The position numbers and the translations under genes were made by a program. The notes under the pieces are model-generated. The model was not told the origin of the DNA, searched no databases, and worked only from the letters and a program-made list of their open reading frames with translations. Below are positions 36,510-46,676 of a stretch of DNA of 64,000 nt, piece by piece; position 1 is the first letter of the stretch; each line of letters begins with the position of its first letter. The stretch lies in the NCBI RefSeq assembly GCF_028554725.1, contig NC_071671.1, forward strand, positions 11,528,001-11,592,000. The letters are read 5' to 3'. Source of the DNA: Zeugodacus cucurbitae (lineage: Eukaryota; Arthropoda; Insecta; Diptera; Tephritidae).

Positions 36510-37572
36510 CCCTTTTCAACCAACCAACATCAGCACTCATTTCAGCATTGGTATTAAGCAATTAATACTATTAATCATAACAAGCATATCTCTACCAGCA
36601 ACCACTTCAGTATCAGCATAATTGCAGTAATGATTATCAATAATAAATTACAGAAATAATTAACTGAAATTTTGTGATAACATGTATTGCAGCATTGGTT
36701 AGAGCGCCAGTGTCAGAATCATTGCCAGTAATCGGTAATCGGCAATAAGCTTCAGTGCAAGCACAAATACACTCGCCTAATACTTGAAACGTTTTGCACT
36801 AAATCAATGTAATTATGAATACTAATTAATAATATGAATTAATTGTGCTGAGTGTGCGCCATTTTCGTTTATTTTCGGCTTAATTATTGAATAGGCATAT
36901 GTGTGGGGTATTTGTATTTCCGCCAGAAAATCGCCTCATATGGCGAATCACTTCAAATAAGCACAACAAATCGGTGCTTGTGCGCAAATCATTGTGATTT
37001 TTGCTTTGATTTTACGCACTTATGCATAGCAATATGCCAAGCGCAACGTTGCTGGCATACATATCTACTTTGTAATAAATATATGTTGCTTGGCACTATA
37101 CATATTTGTAGAAGTGCGCATATGCGTTGAGTATGAATGTGTTTACTTGTTACAGCAAAAATATTTCACGCATTATTTCCTTTTTTCGCTGATTTCTCTC
37201 AGCCCCAAATGCTTTTAAAGCTCTACATTAAAGCTGCTAATTCAAAGCGAACTCACATTTCTAGTCACACAACAATGCGTAGAATCATAATGATACTTGC
37301 CGCTTGACATTGTGAGGTTCAAGGTCATTAATTTTACGCGCTTTACCAACGGCAAATATTGTAATTACGAAATATATGTATGTAAATATGTTTAGAGTTG
37401 GAGTTGTTTTGTGGTTATTGCAGTCACTGTTACTGCCTTAAATTATATAAATATATCAGTCAAGGCCAGCGTTAGTCATTTGATATATTATTATAACTGC
37501 AAAGCAATAATTAACTTGTTATTACTTGGTATATGGTAAAGGATTTTGGAGTGTTTTACTTAGGTATATTTA
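36510..37572. other. Intronic sequence without recognisable gene
   Basis: A+T-rich DNA, with TAATGATTAT/GTAATCGG words at 36620-36730 continuing the pattern seen before the retrotransposon remnant. No exon or TE terminus found in the rest. Confidence 0.35.
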
Positions 37573-38784
37573 TAGGGTTGTAAAATGTCTCCCTTCCGCC
37601 TTTTTGTCTTTTGAATTTCGAGGCTATGCATAAAGCGCAACTGAGCTTGTATCTGACAATGCTATACATCTTTGAAAGATCTTGACAAAACGACGCTATG
37701 CATGATTAGTATACAGTTATAGACGTTCAACAGTTATAAACCTGTAATCATGGAGTTCACTAACTCCGATATTAGCTTTATTTTAAAGATTTCCTTCGTT
37801 AAAGGCAAATACGCTAGAGAAACGTTCCACGAGATTAATGGTGTTTTGGGGATGGTACTCTATCACTTCGAACTGCGGAGGAATGGTTTCGACGATTCAG
37901 AACGGTTGAAAATGTGACGACGAATACCGATCAAATCATGGAAAACATCGAGTTATACCGGCATGTGGTATCTCGTGACATCGCCGAGGAGATGGGAGTT
38001 AGTCACCAAACCATTTTAAACCATCTGCAGAAGGCTGGATACACAATAAAGCTTGATGTTTGGGTGCCGCATGATTTGACGCAATAAAACCTTCTGCTGA
38101 AACCGAATGAACTCGACCCATTTTTGAAGCGGATGGGGACTGGCGACGAAAACTGGATCACATACGACAATATCAAGCGAAAACGGTCGTGATCGAAGGC
38201 CAGTGAATCGTCCCAAAAAGTGCCTAAACCGGGATTGACGGCCAGGAAGGATTTGCTGTGTGTTTGGTGGGATTGAAAGGGAATCATCCATTATGAGCTG
38301 CTCCCATATGGCCAAAAGCTTGATTCTACCATCTACTGCAAACAACTGAACTTGGTTTGAAGCAGGCGATCGACCAGAAACGTCCAGAATTGGCCAACAG
38401 AAATGGTGTAGTGTTCCACCCGGACAACGCCAGACCACACACTTCGGTGATGACTCGTCAGAATCTACGGGAGCTCGGATGGGAGGTTTTATCGCATCCA
38501 CCATATAGCCCGGATATATCACCAAGTAATTACCACCTGTTCCTGCTCATGGCGAACGCCTTTGGTGGTGTAAAGTTGAACTCAAAAGAGGCTTGTGAAA
38601 AGTGCCTGTCCGAGTTCTTCGCAAATAAGGAGGGGGACTTCTACGAGGGGGGTATTATAAAATTGCCGTCTAGATAGAAACAGTTTATCGAACGAAACGG
38701 CGACTATTTCAACTAAATCCGATTACTGTGACATCTTTTATAAAGCATTGAATAAATAGCAAAAATCGGTATTTGACAACCTAA
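37573..38784 (+). mobile_element. mariner element (DD34D), copy 1
   Basis: The 3' end reverse complement TTAGGTTGTCAAATACC pairs with the 5' end TAGGGTTGTAAAATGTC. TA flanks both sides (37571-37572 and 38785-38786). Length is 1212 bp, slightly under the roughly 1.3 kb of intact relatives, because of internal deletions. It carries the broken transposase described separately. Confidence 0.8.
37750..38716 (+). pseudogene. mariner transposase pseudogene, copy 1 (irritans-type, DD34D)
   Basis: It starts ATGGAGTTCACT at 37750 and ends TAA at 38714-38716. Recognisable blocks are the N-terminal HTH region (FVKGKYARETFHEINGVLG), GVSHQTILNHLQKAGY, VWWDWKG, FHPDNARPHTS and PPYSPDISPSNYHLF. Disabling changes: one G is missing in the G run near 37850 compared with the copy at 46.4 kb; about 36 bases around the GAGETDTMDKAAG region are deleted near 37905; and a stop (DLTQ*) lies near 38085. 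The third catalytic Asp is Asn (SNYHLF instead of SDYHLF), exactly 34 residues after the second Asp. So it is inactive in cut-and-paste transposition. Minus-strand ORFs over this interval are shadows. Confidence 0.9.
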
Positions 38785-40513
38785 TATATAGGAAAATATA
38801 CCGAAAACGTTCCACAAGTTCAGTGCATATATAATATTATTCAGTTTACAGTAATATATCATATATTGAGTAGTTATTCAAGGTGTTCCACAAGTTCAGT
38901 ATAATTTTCTTTACCTAATTTCTTGTAAAATAATAATGCTTGTTAGACAGTTAAGAGTCCTTACTGAAGCAGATACTGAATCAATAAAAAAAATCTTATA
39001 GAAAAATTATTGCTTTAAATTGAAAACCAAGAATTTCAAACTCAAGCAAATATTACTAAGAATATATCCAATACCAAAAAAAGAAGTACACTCATAAATT
39101 CCTAACTATTTCTAAATATATGAAGGTTAGGCTGTAATATTCATAATAAATATCCAAAAAATAAGTAACGCCGCATATGTATATTTCCATGATTCACTTT
39201 AGCGTTAAAATTATTTGTATGCGTACATAGTTTTACTGCGCAACAAATGAGTTCACAAAAAATGGTAATAAATATTTGACGTTTTGTACACCTTCTAGGC
39301 ATAAATCCAATTTAATAGCAAACAAACTGTCACATTGTATTTTCTTTTGTACCAATAACAAATACTTTTTGTGTTTTATCTATGACATTTACAAATATTT
39401 ACTATATACAAGTGAAGTCATATCCATAAATATGTATGTACAGAGAAATGTCTATATAGCTATGGCTGTTTACACATTTCCTAGCTCGCTTGTGACTTAC
39501 AAAATTTATGCTGACATTTATAGTATACTAAATAGAGAAATAATAAATTCTCGCATTAATATTGACAATCACCTCATATATGCACGGTGTATATGTAGAC
39601 AGTTAGCGTAGTAGCTATGTTTACTTGCGAGTATACTAAATAATTGATAAAATTATGTAGAAATGAATTTGTGGAAAGTTGTCAAACAAGCAACCTTTAT
39701 ACTGCTTCTACAAGTAATCGCTTATACAAATATGTCACGCTATTAGAGGTAAATGTATACTTACCTGAGCATAAATATGTATATAGATATATGATCAATG
39801 GATATAGATTGCTTTCACGCCGCTAGAATATCTGGAAAAATAGTTCTAAACAGTGATTTGAAAAGACAAATGTAGCGAATATACATATGCGCCAAAAGGT
39901 ATACTATGCAGCATATTTATGTACTTGTGAATCACTTGAAGTAAGCTGTAGATTCTGTACTTGTGAAGCACTTGAAGTTAGCTGTAGATTCTGTGGTTTG
40001 CTGTACAGACAATTGTTTGTTTAGAATAATAATATTTTTTCGCTCAAAAATTTCGGTTTCGCAATTATTTATCGCTAGAAAATTTGTACATTCGAAATAT
40101 CTTCGTTTATATTTTGCACTTGAGCAAGTGAATACAACTCAGTTCTCGCCAGCGATGTGACTTTAAGCCAGTCCAATGAACTGTATGCACTTAAATTTAT
40201 TTAATAAATTATTAATATTATTTGTCGGCTAATTTGATGGTATGTTGAACTGACAGCAGCTCATTTTAACAGTACAATTTTATACATATACATATAGCAA
40301 TAAATCAAACTGAACGTGCAAGGCATATGAAGAGCATACACAAACAATATACAAACATATCACGCGCTACATAAATATGTACGACCATGAGTTTTTGTAT
40401 TGACGTCTGTCGGTTTATGTATTTCACCTTTTAGCTGTTGGCAACAGGTTGCTAGCCGTACATATATCCTCACGCTTTCGGTTTGACTGAAAATGTGGAA
40501 ATTTACCTAACTA
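38785..40513. other. Intronic sequence between two transposons
   Basis: Contains two reversed copies of TGAACTTGTGGAAC (38807-38825, 38883-38900). It also has a 36-bp tandem duplication (39921-39992) whose units each hold ACTTGTGAAKCACTT, a variant of the motif. The 111-codon ORF at 39276-39611 has no recognisable domain and is not called. Confidence 0.5.
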
Positions 40514-41437
40514 AAGGGTGATTTTTTAAGAGCTTGATAACTTTTTAAAAAAAAAAAATTTGCAAAATCTCATCGGTTCTTTATTTGAAACGTTAGATTG
40601 GTTCATGACATTTACTTTTTGAAGATAATTTCATTTAAATGTTGACCGCGGCTGCGTCTTAGGTGGTCCATTCGGAAAGTCCAATTTTGGGCAACTTTTT
40701 CGAGCATTTCGGCCGGAATAGCCCGAATTTCTTCGGAAATGTTGTCTTCCAAAGCTGGAATAGTTGCTGGCTTATTTCTGTAGACTTTAGACTTGACGTA
40801 GCCCCACAAAAAATAGTCTAAAGGCGTTAAATCGCATGATCTTGGTGGCCAACTTACGGGTCCATTTCTTGAGATGAATTGTTCTCCGAAGTTTTCCCTC
40901 AAAATGGCCATAGAATCGCGAGCTGTGTGGCATGTAGCGCCATCTTGTTGAAACCACATGTCAACCAAGTTCAGTTCTTCCATTTTTGGCAACAAAAAGT
41001 TTGTTAGCATCGAACGATAGCGATCGCCATTCACCGTAACGTTGCGTCCAACAGCATCTTTGAAAAAATACGGTCCAATGATTCCACCAGCGTACAAACC
41101 ACACCAAACAGTGCATTTTTCGGGATGCATGGGCAGTTCTTGAACGGCTTCTGGTTGCTCTTCACCCCAAATGCGGCAATTTTGCTTATTTACGTAGCCA
41201 TTCAACCAGAAATGAGCCTCATCGCTGAACAAAATTTGTCGATAAACACATTTCGAACCGAACACTGATTTTGGTAATAAAATTCAATGATTTGCAAGCG
41301 TTGCTCGTTAGTAAGTCTATTCATGATGAAATGTCAAAGCATACTGAGCATCTTTCTCTTTGACACCATGTCTGAAATCCCACGTGATCTGTCAAATACT
41401 AATGCATGAAAATCCTAACCTCAAAAAAATCACCCGT
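40514..41437 (-). mobile_element. Deleted DD41D mariner-type element, 924 bp
   Basis: The ends read AAGGGTGATTTTTT (left) and ACGGGTGATTTTTT (right, reverse complemented). They are flanked by TA at 40512-40513 and 41438-41439. The transposase runs on the minus strand and has lost a central segment. Confidence 0.8.
40612..41323 (-). pseudogene. DD41D mariner transposase, internally deleted
   Basis: The original start is probably the minus-strand ATG at about 41323, beginning MNRLTNEQRLQIIEFYYQNQ. Shortly after, near 41263, the frame jumps into the catalytic half, so the middle (roughly a third of a normal 340-residue transposase) is missing. From about 41265 to 40612 the frame is open for 217 residues. 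Catalytic residues are present: Asp in ILFSDEAHFW (residue 15), Asp in QQDGATCH (108) and Asp in PLDYFLW (150), giving a 41-residue spacing. DD41D is the signature described for rosa-type mariners of tephritid flies (from memory). The DNA-binding half is gone, so it should not transpose by itself. Confidence 0.85.
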
Positions 41438-41795
41438 TACATACGGTCTGCTACATCAACAGCGTGCAATCAAGCAGCCATCGGCCGCTAAATATATAGA
41501 GACGAATATATGTCTGCACAATATCTGTATGCGCGTAAATGTATGCTTCGGTGACTCGCTAGCGCGTGTGACAGTGAGTGATAAAATTGTGAAAAAAAAA
41601 AAAATTACTGAAAAGTGAAAACCTAGTTGATTGCTAAAACATATTTACACAGCAATATATAAAATAAATAAATTTTATAGTGAAAAAAGCAAGTGAAATT
41701 CATATCTCGATGGTGGATATGTATACTCACATATATACATAAATCGATAATTGTCAAACGCTCAACAGGTGAAGAAGCATGAAAAGCGAACTTAA

Positions 41796-42501
41796 GCGGT
41801 TAGGGGTAGTCAGAGACACAAAAAAATGAGAATTTTCAGTAATTTTTTTTTTTTGCTATTAAATGATGTTATTTTACAAAAGTAATAATATTGCATTATT
41901 ATACAATGTTTTGATTTAAAGTCACGAAAATTGGAAAAAAATATAATTTTTAAACTTATAGCTGTCTGTGTTGACCCAGTTGCAAAAAAAGGTCCTTGCG
42001 GTGACAATCATAAGTCCTTGGAGATTCATCTAAAATCAATCGGATAAAAAAAATTATTATTATTCTTATTTTATAAAAAGAAAATACTGGGCCTGAACCA
42101 AACATTTTTAAAAAATAACCAAATGGCGGTTTTCTAGATTTTCGGGAAAAAATCAACAGTTAGTTGGTCCTAAAAATTTGAAATTTTTGAAAAAACCATT
42201 TTTGGTTTAGGCCTGAGTTTATTATGCATTCTAAAAGCTGTAGAAATTTCATTAAAATCTATCGAGCGGTTTTCGAGTTACAGTTGTCACCAGTTCAAAA
42301 AACATAGTTTTGACAAAAAAGCATTTAAAGTTTCACACTAGCATGTTGGAGTGCCCGAGCGCTCGTTGTTATTTGTCAAATAACTCGAAAAGCAATTATC
42401 GGATAAATTTTCAAATTTTCAGAGTATATTTTAAAAATATTACACTTAACGAATATGCAAAAAAAAATGATTTTTTGAAAATCCTGACTACCCCTAACCG
42501 C
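41796..42501. mobile_element. TTAA-flanked MITE, 706 bp, 18-bp perfect TIRs
   Basis: GCGGTTAGGGGTAGTCAG starts the element. Its exact reverse complement ends it (42484-42501). TTAA occurs immediately outside both ends (41792-41795, 42502-42505), the target duplication of piggyBac-type transposases. The interior is A+T-rich with no transposase ORF. The ORFs at 41810-42007, 41956-42156 and 42310-42531 are chance. Confidence 0.85.
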
Positions 42502-42505
42502 TTAA

Positions 42506-42932
42506 ACACATACGCGCACACAAAAAATTAAATAATATTTAAGAAAAGTGCGAAGATGTGAGCTGTATAGAATGCTCAAATTAAATTAGAAGAAAATATT
42601 TAAACAGCAAGTGACATGTTCCATAAGCATACCCCACACCTTGAGCGCTTTGTTATGCTTTGCCTTAATTTTGCATTTCTATATTTTTTCGCATATATTT
42701 AAAAAATTTAAATTTTCTTCCATTATTTTACTGCAATACTGCCTGCTGTTTTTCAATGGAATTGTGCAACCTAGAGTATTTCCAGCGGGTTACGTATACG
42801 ACATGTCACACCAGCACCGGCTGTATGCCTACGCTGACGTGCACTACTATTTAAATGGGTGTGGCGTTAATTGTTAATTGCGAATTTGCCCACACAACGC
42901 ATACAAGTTTACTCATATTATTTACATATACA

Positions 42933-42966
<34 letters not shown>

Positions 42967-44924
42967 ATACATGCATGCATGTGGCCTTCAGTCTTTTGGG
43001 TGCGATTACAAGCGAGTTAAATGCAACATAAAATTTCTAGGAATTTCACATTCCACGTAACCGAGCACGTCATACGTAGTGCGAAAAAAAGTGTAGCAAG
43101 AAAGCAAGCAATAAAAATAAGTATAACAAGCAGACATATGCATGAATACAAAGCCAAGCAATCAAGCGTACAATCAGATAAGGCTACAACTATCCCTTGT
43201 GTGCTTTTGACCAAAAACAAAAAAAAACAAACAAAAAAAAAACAAACAAAAAAAAAAAACAACTCCAATTGCTCTCTGTTTGCTATTCAGTGTTAATTTC
43301 ATTCATATATTCATTTATTTGAGCGCTCATTTGCTCGTGTGCTTATCTATATTACACATACGCATATGCAGTAGTTGCATGTGTTTCTTGCTGTTGTTGT
43401 AAGGTCATTTGGTTGACATTCTTAATTACTTTTGTGCGTACCTTTGCTCGTTTACATGCATATATATATGGTTAACTTTGACTAATACAAGCGCATATTT
43501 GCATATATTTGCCTTCATACAACTGAAATGCTCGACGCACACACTCGCAAGCAACAACTTCAATTCGCACTAACCAACAACAACAATAACAGCGCTCACT
43601 CTCTTTCTCTACAATTTTTGTTGTCTGCCATTTACTTATTTATTTTAATTATTTTCACTTCCATATAATTTAAGCACCGTTGTGCGTGTGTGTGTCATGT
43701 CCTTGTTGTCACTCTTCGCCGCTGGTGTTGGCAACTCTGGCGGCTTCCAGCTTTACTGCGTAATTTTCGTAATTTTTGTAAATGTCAAATGTCACTCGCT
43801 TGCATGTGAAATATTCGGTGACGTTGTTGCTTCACTCTCCCCGCGTTTACTCACTCACTCACTCGTTCTCTCTCTCTCATTCGTTTTATGGCCTCTGCAA
43901 TTATTCACTTGTATGTAAATACCAGTTAATTTTATTTGATTATTGTCTGCTTGCCTCGGTCGAAACTTTTTGTGTAGCTTGATTTATTGCATTTCCCGCC
44001 AGAGTTTGTCAGAAATAATATAATTAATATGACATTTTACTTGCAACTATTTTCTTTTATGTGTTGACTTAAGGAAATTGTCAGAAATTGAATTATAATT
44101 GCTGCTCGAGTGTAAATGCTTTGTTGTTTATTTCTTGCTAGTGTATATTTTATGGCGCTTACGGGTGTGCTTTCATCTTTTCAAGTTCTTGTTTTGCCAA
44201 TATAATTGTTTCCCAAAAATTGTATTCTGTTTGCGAAATTTGATGAAATAGGCATGTAAACAAATTAGCTGAACTTGTGAAACACTGCTGAATATGTGAG
44301 GAAATGTTGTAAAACTTAAAATACGGAAATGTTTGTGAAAAATATGTTCATTATTTTGTTCTGTAAGTTATTGAACTTGTGAAACACTTCTTAAATGTTA
44401 AAGTTTGTCTACTTTTAAAACAAATAAACCAATTGAACTTATGAAACACTAGTGATATAATCAGTATATATGGTTAAATGTCGTATGAGTTTAAGTTATG
44501 ATTTGTAAGTTACTGAACTTGTGGAACATATTTATTTGTATGTTACTGAACTTGTGGAACATATGCAAAACTTTAGTATTTGGCTACTTTTAACATGCCA
44601 ACTTGGAAATTATACAGATTTGAACACTTGACAAGTCAAAGTTTTACAGTAAGTTATTATTAAAAGGTTTTCACTGTCCGCTTGATGTTTTTGAAATAAT
44701 ATCGTATATTGCAAAATATCGTATCTTTGTACCTGGCCTCTAGACAACCAAATATTATAGAATACAACCTATGCTCGCCTTACAAGTATGTCTAATTCTC
44801 AGTCGGCGCTATTTTATTGAGGAATATTAAACTTAAAAAAAGGCGAAATAAGTTCATATTATCTAAAATGGTTAAGGATTTTCCCCAAAAAATTTTTAAT
44901 AAATAAAATAAATATATTGATCCT
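42506..44924. other. Intronic sequence with microsatellite and the first + strand copies of the TGAACTTGTG motif
   Basis: A (TA)n/(CATATA) tract lies at 42925-42968. At 44270-44563 five copies of TGAACTTGTGRAAC occur within 300 bp, two of them inside a 33-bp tandem duplication (44505-44565). The 83-91 codon ORFs at 43017-43296 oppose each other and include an A/C homopolymer-like stretch, so they are not genes. Confidence 0.5.
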
Positions 44925-44979
44925 TCAGCTTTTTTGCTCTTCATTCAATACTTTATAAAAAGTGTTACAGTAATCGGAT

Positions 44980-46533
44980 TTAGTTAAAATATGCGTCGTT
45001 TCGTTCACTAATCTGTTTCCATCTAGACGACAACCTCATAATACCCTCTTCGTAGAAGCCCTTATTTGCGAATAACTCGGCCAGCCACTTTTCACATGTC
45101 TCTTTTGAGTTCAAATTTACACCACCAAGCGCGTTCGCCATGGACACGAACAAGTGGTAATCACTTGGCGCTATGTCCGGGCTATATGGTGGATGCGATA
45201 AAACCTCGCATTCGAGCTTCCGCAGCTTCTGACAAGTCATCAACGAAGTGTGTGGTCTGGCGTTGTCTTGGTGGAACACTACACACTTCCTGTTGGCCAA
45301 TGCTGGACGCTTCTGGTCGATCGCCTCATTCAAGTGGTCCAGTTGTTAGTAGTAGATGGTAGAATTAAGGGTCTATCCATATGGGAGCAACTCATAGTGG
45401 ATGATTCCCTTCCAATCCCACCAAACACACAGCAAATCCTTCCTGGCCGTCAATCCCGGTTTAGGCACTTTTTGGGACCATTCACCGGCCTTCGACCAGG
45501 ACCGCTTAGCTTGATATTGTCGTATGTGATCAATTTTTCATCGCCAGTCACCATCTGCTTCAAAAACGGCCAAACATCAAGCTTTTTTGTGTACCCAGCC
45601 TTCTGCAGATGGTTTAAAATGGTTTGGTGACTAACTCCCATCTCCAGGGCTATGTCACGAGATGCCAAATGCCGATCTAATTCGATGATTTCCATGATTT
45701 GATTGGTACGAGGGCTGCTATATATATTTCTGGCCTAATAATGAAAATAGGAATATTTATCAACAAAAATGGTTTTATTGTTTTGCAAAATATTCTCCAT
45801 CAAGTTTTATACACTTTTGCATGCGCTCAAACCAATTTTCGAAGCACTTATTTTGAGATTTTTTTTGAGCGATTGTCAAATTGTGCGGGATCCAACGAGA
45901 ACAAACTTTTTTTACGGCCAGGTGTTCATGCAATATCGAATGTATGCTGGTGGGAGAAATGCATAGGCATGCCTCTATCTGAAGATGTTTTCTGGCACAA
46001 CGGCTGTTTTTGGACGACCTTCGCGGAATTCGTCTTTGAGCGAGCGTCGGTCACGATTGAATTCGTTGTACCAGTTTTTCACAGTGCTATAGGATGGTGC
46101 TTCATAGCCATACAAAGATTTTAGTTCATCGATGTACTCTTGTCGCGACAATCCACGACGAAAGTTGTGAAATTCTCTGTAAATAAAACAATTCACGATT
46201 AAATGACAAAACGTTCTGAGTGATTTTATGCTAAAAAATGTCAAACTTTCCAATGGAAATGTCAGATTTCACCTGGCAACACTTAGCGTTGCCTAGGCCA
46301 GAAATATATATAGCAGCCCTCGTATTCGTCGTCACAGGTCTTCCGCCAGCTGCCTTATCCATGGTGTCGGTTTCACCCGCTCTGAGTCGTCGAAACCATT
46401 CCTTCGCAGTTCGAAGTGATAGAGTACCATCCCCCAAAACACCATTAATCTCACGGAACTTTTCTCTAGCGGATTTGCCTTTAACGAAGGAAAACTTTAA
46501 AATAGCGCGATTTTCGGCGCTAGTGAACTCCAT
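44980..46533 (-). pseudogene. mariner transposase pseudogene, copy 2, split by an insertion
   Basis: It starts ATGGAGTTCACT on the minus strand (46533) and ends TAA at 44980. The N-terminal part (FVKGKSAREKFREINGVLGD, then GRPVTTNT) stops at 46323. After the nested element it resumes at 45708 with NQIMEI. The catalytic part carries GDEKLITYDN, FHQDNARPHTS and PPYSPDIAPSDYHLF, so all three Asp residues are present, unlike copy 1. Besides the insertion there is a deletion of roughly 28 codons between KKLDVW and the FLKQMVTGDEK block, and frameshifts between 45450 and 45333. Inactive. Confidence 0.9.
45709..46322 (-). mobile_element. Nested, internally deleted mariner of a different family, 614 bp
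   Basis: TIRs CGAGGGCTGCTATATATATT and the mirrored right end (over 25 bp, perfect as read) lie between TA duplications at 45707-45708 and 46323-46324. The minus-strand coding remnant (46253 down to about 45760) has an HTH-type segment (RQEYIDELKSLYGYEAPSYS, then STVKNWYNEF), then HEHLAVKKVCSRWIPHNL, then a C-terminal end (FENWFERMQKCIKLDGEYF). The catalytic core between linker and C-terminus is missing. Removing the element plus one TA joins VTTNT to NQIMEI in frame, proving insertion into copy 2. Confidence 0.9.
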
Positions 46534-46676
46534 GTTTACACGTCTATAACCGTTGAACGCAATATCCAAACTAATCATGCATGGCGTCGTTTTGTAGGTT
46601 ATGTCCAGACATTTCAAAGATGTATAATATTGCCAGATACGAGCTCTGTAGGCGGAAGGGAGATATTTGATACTAA

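Larger units (their letters stand above)
44925..46676 (-). mobile_element. mariner element (DD34D), copy 2, host of a nested mariner
   Basis: On the minus strand the 5' end near 46676 reads TTTTAGTATCAAATATCTCC. This is a decayed version of the copy 1 terminus and is followed by the shared CTCCCTTCCGCC. The 3' terminus near 44925 lacks a clear inverted repeat. It is interrupted by 614 bp of another mariner at 45709-46322. Confidence 0.75.

Noticed and set aside
38003..38525. Minus-strand ORFs of 94 and 169 codons
   Set aside because: They lie antisense to the mariner transposase read on the + strand.
45066..45630. + strand ORFs of 98 and 126 codons
   Set aside because: Antisense to the mariner copy on the minus strand.
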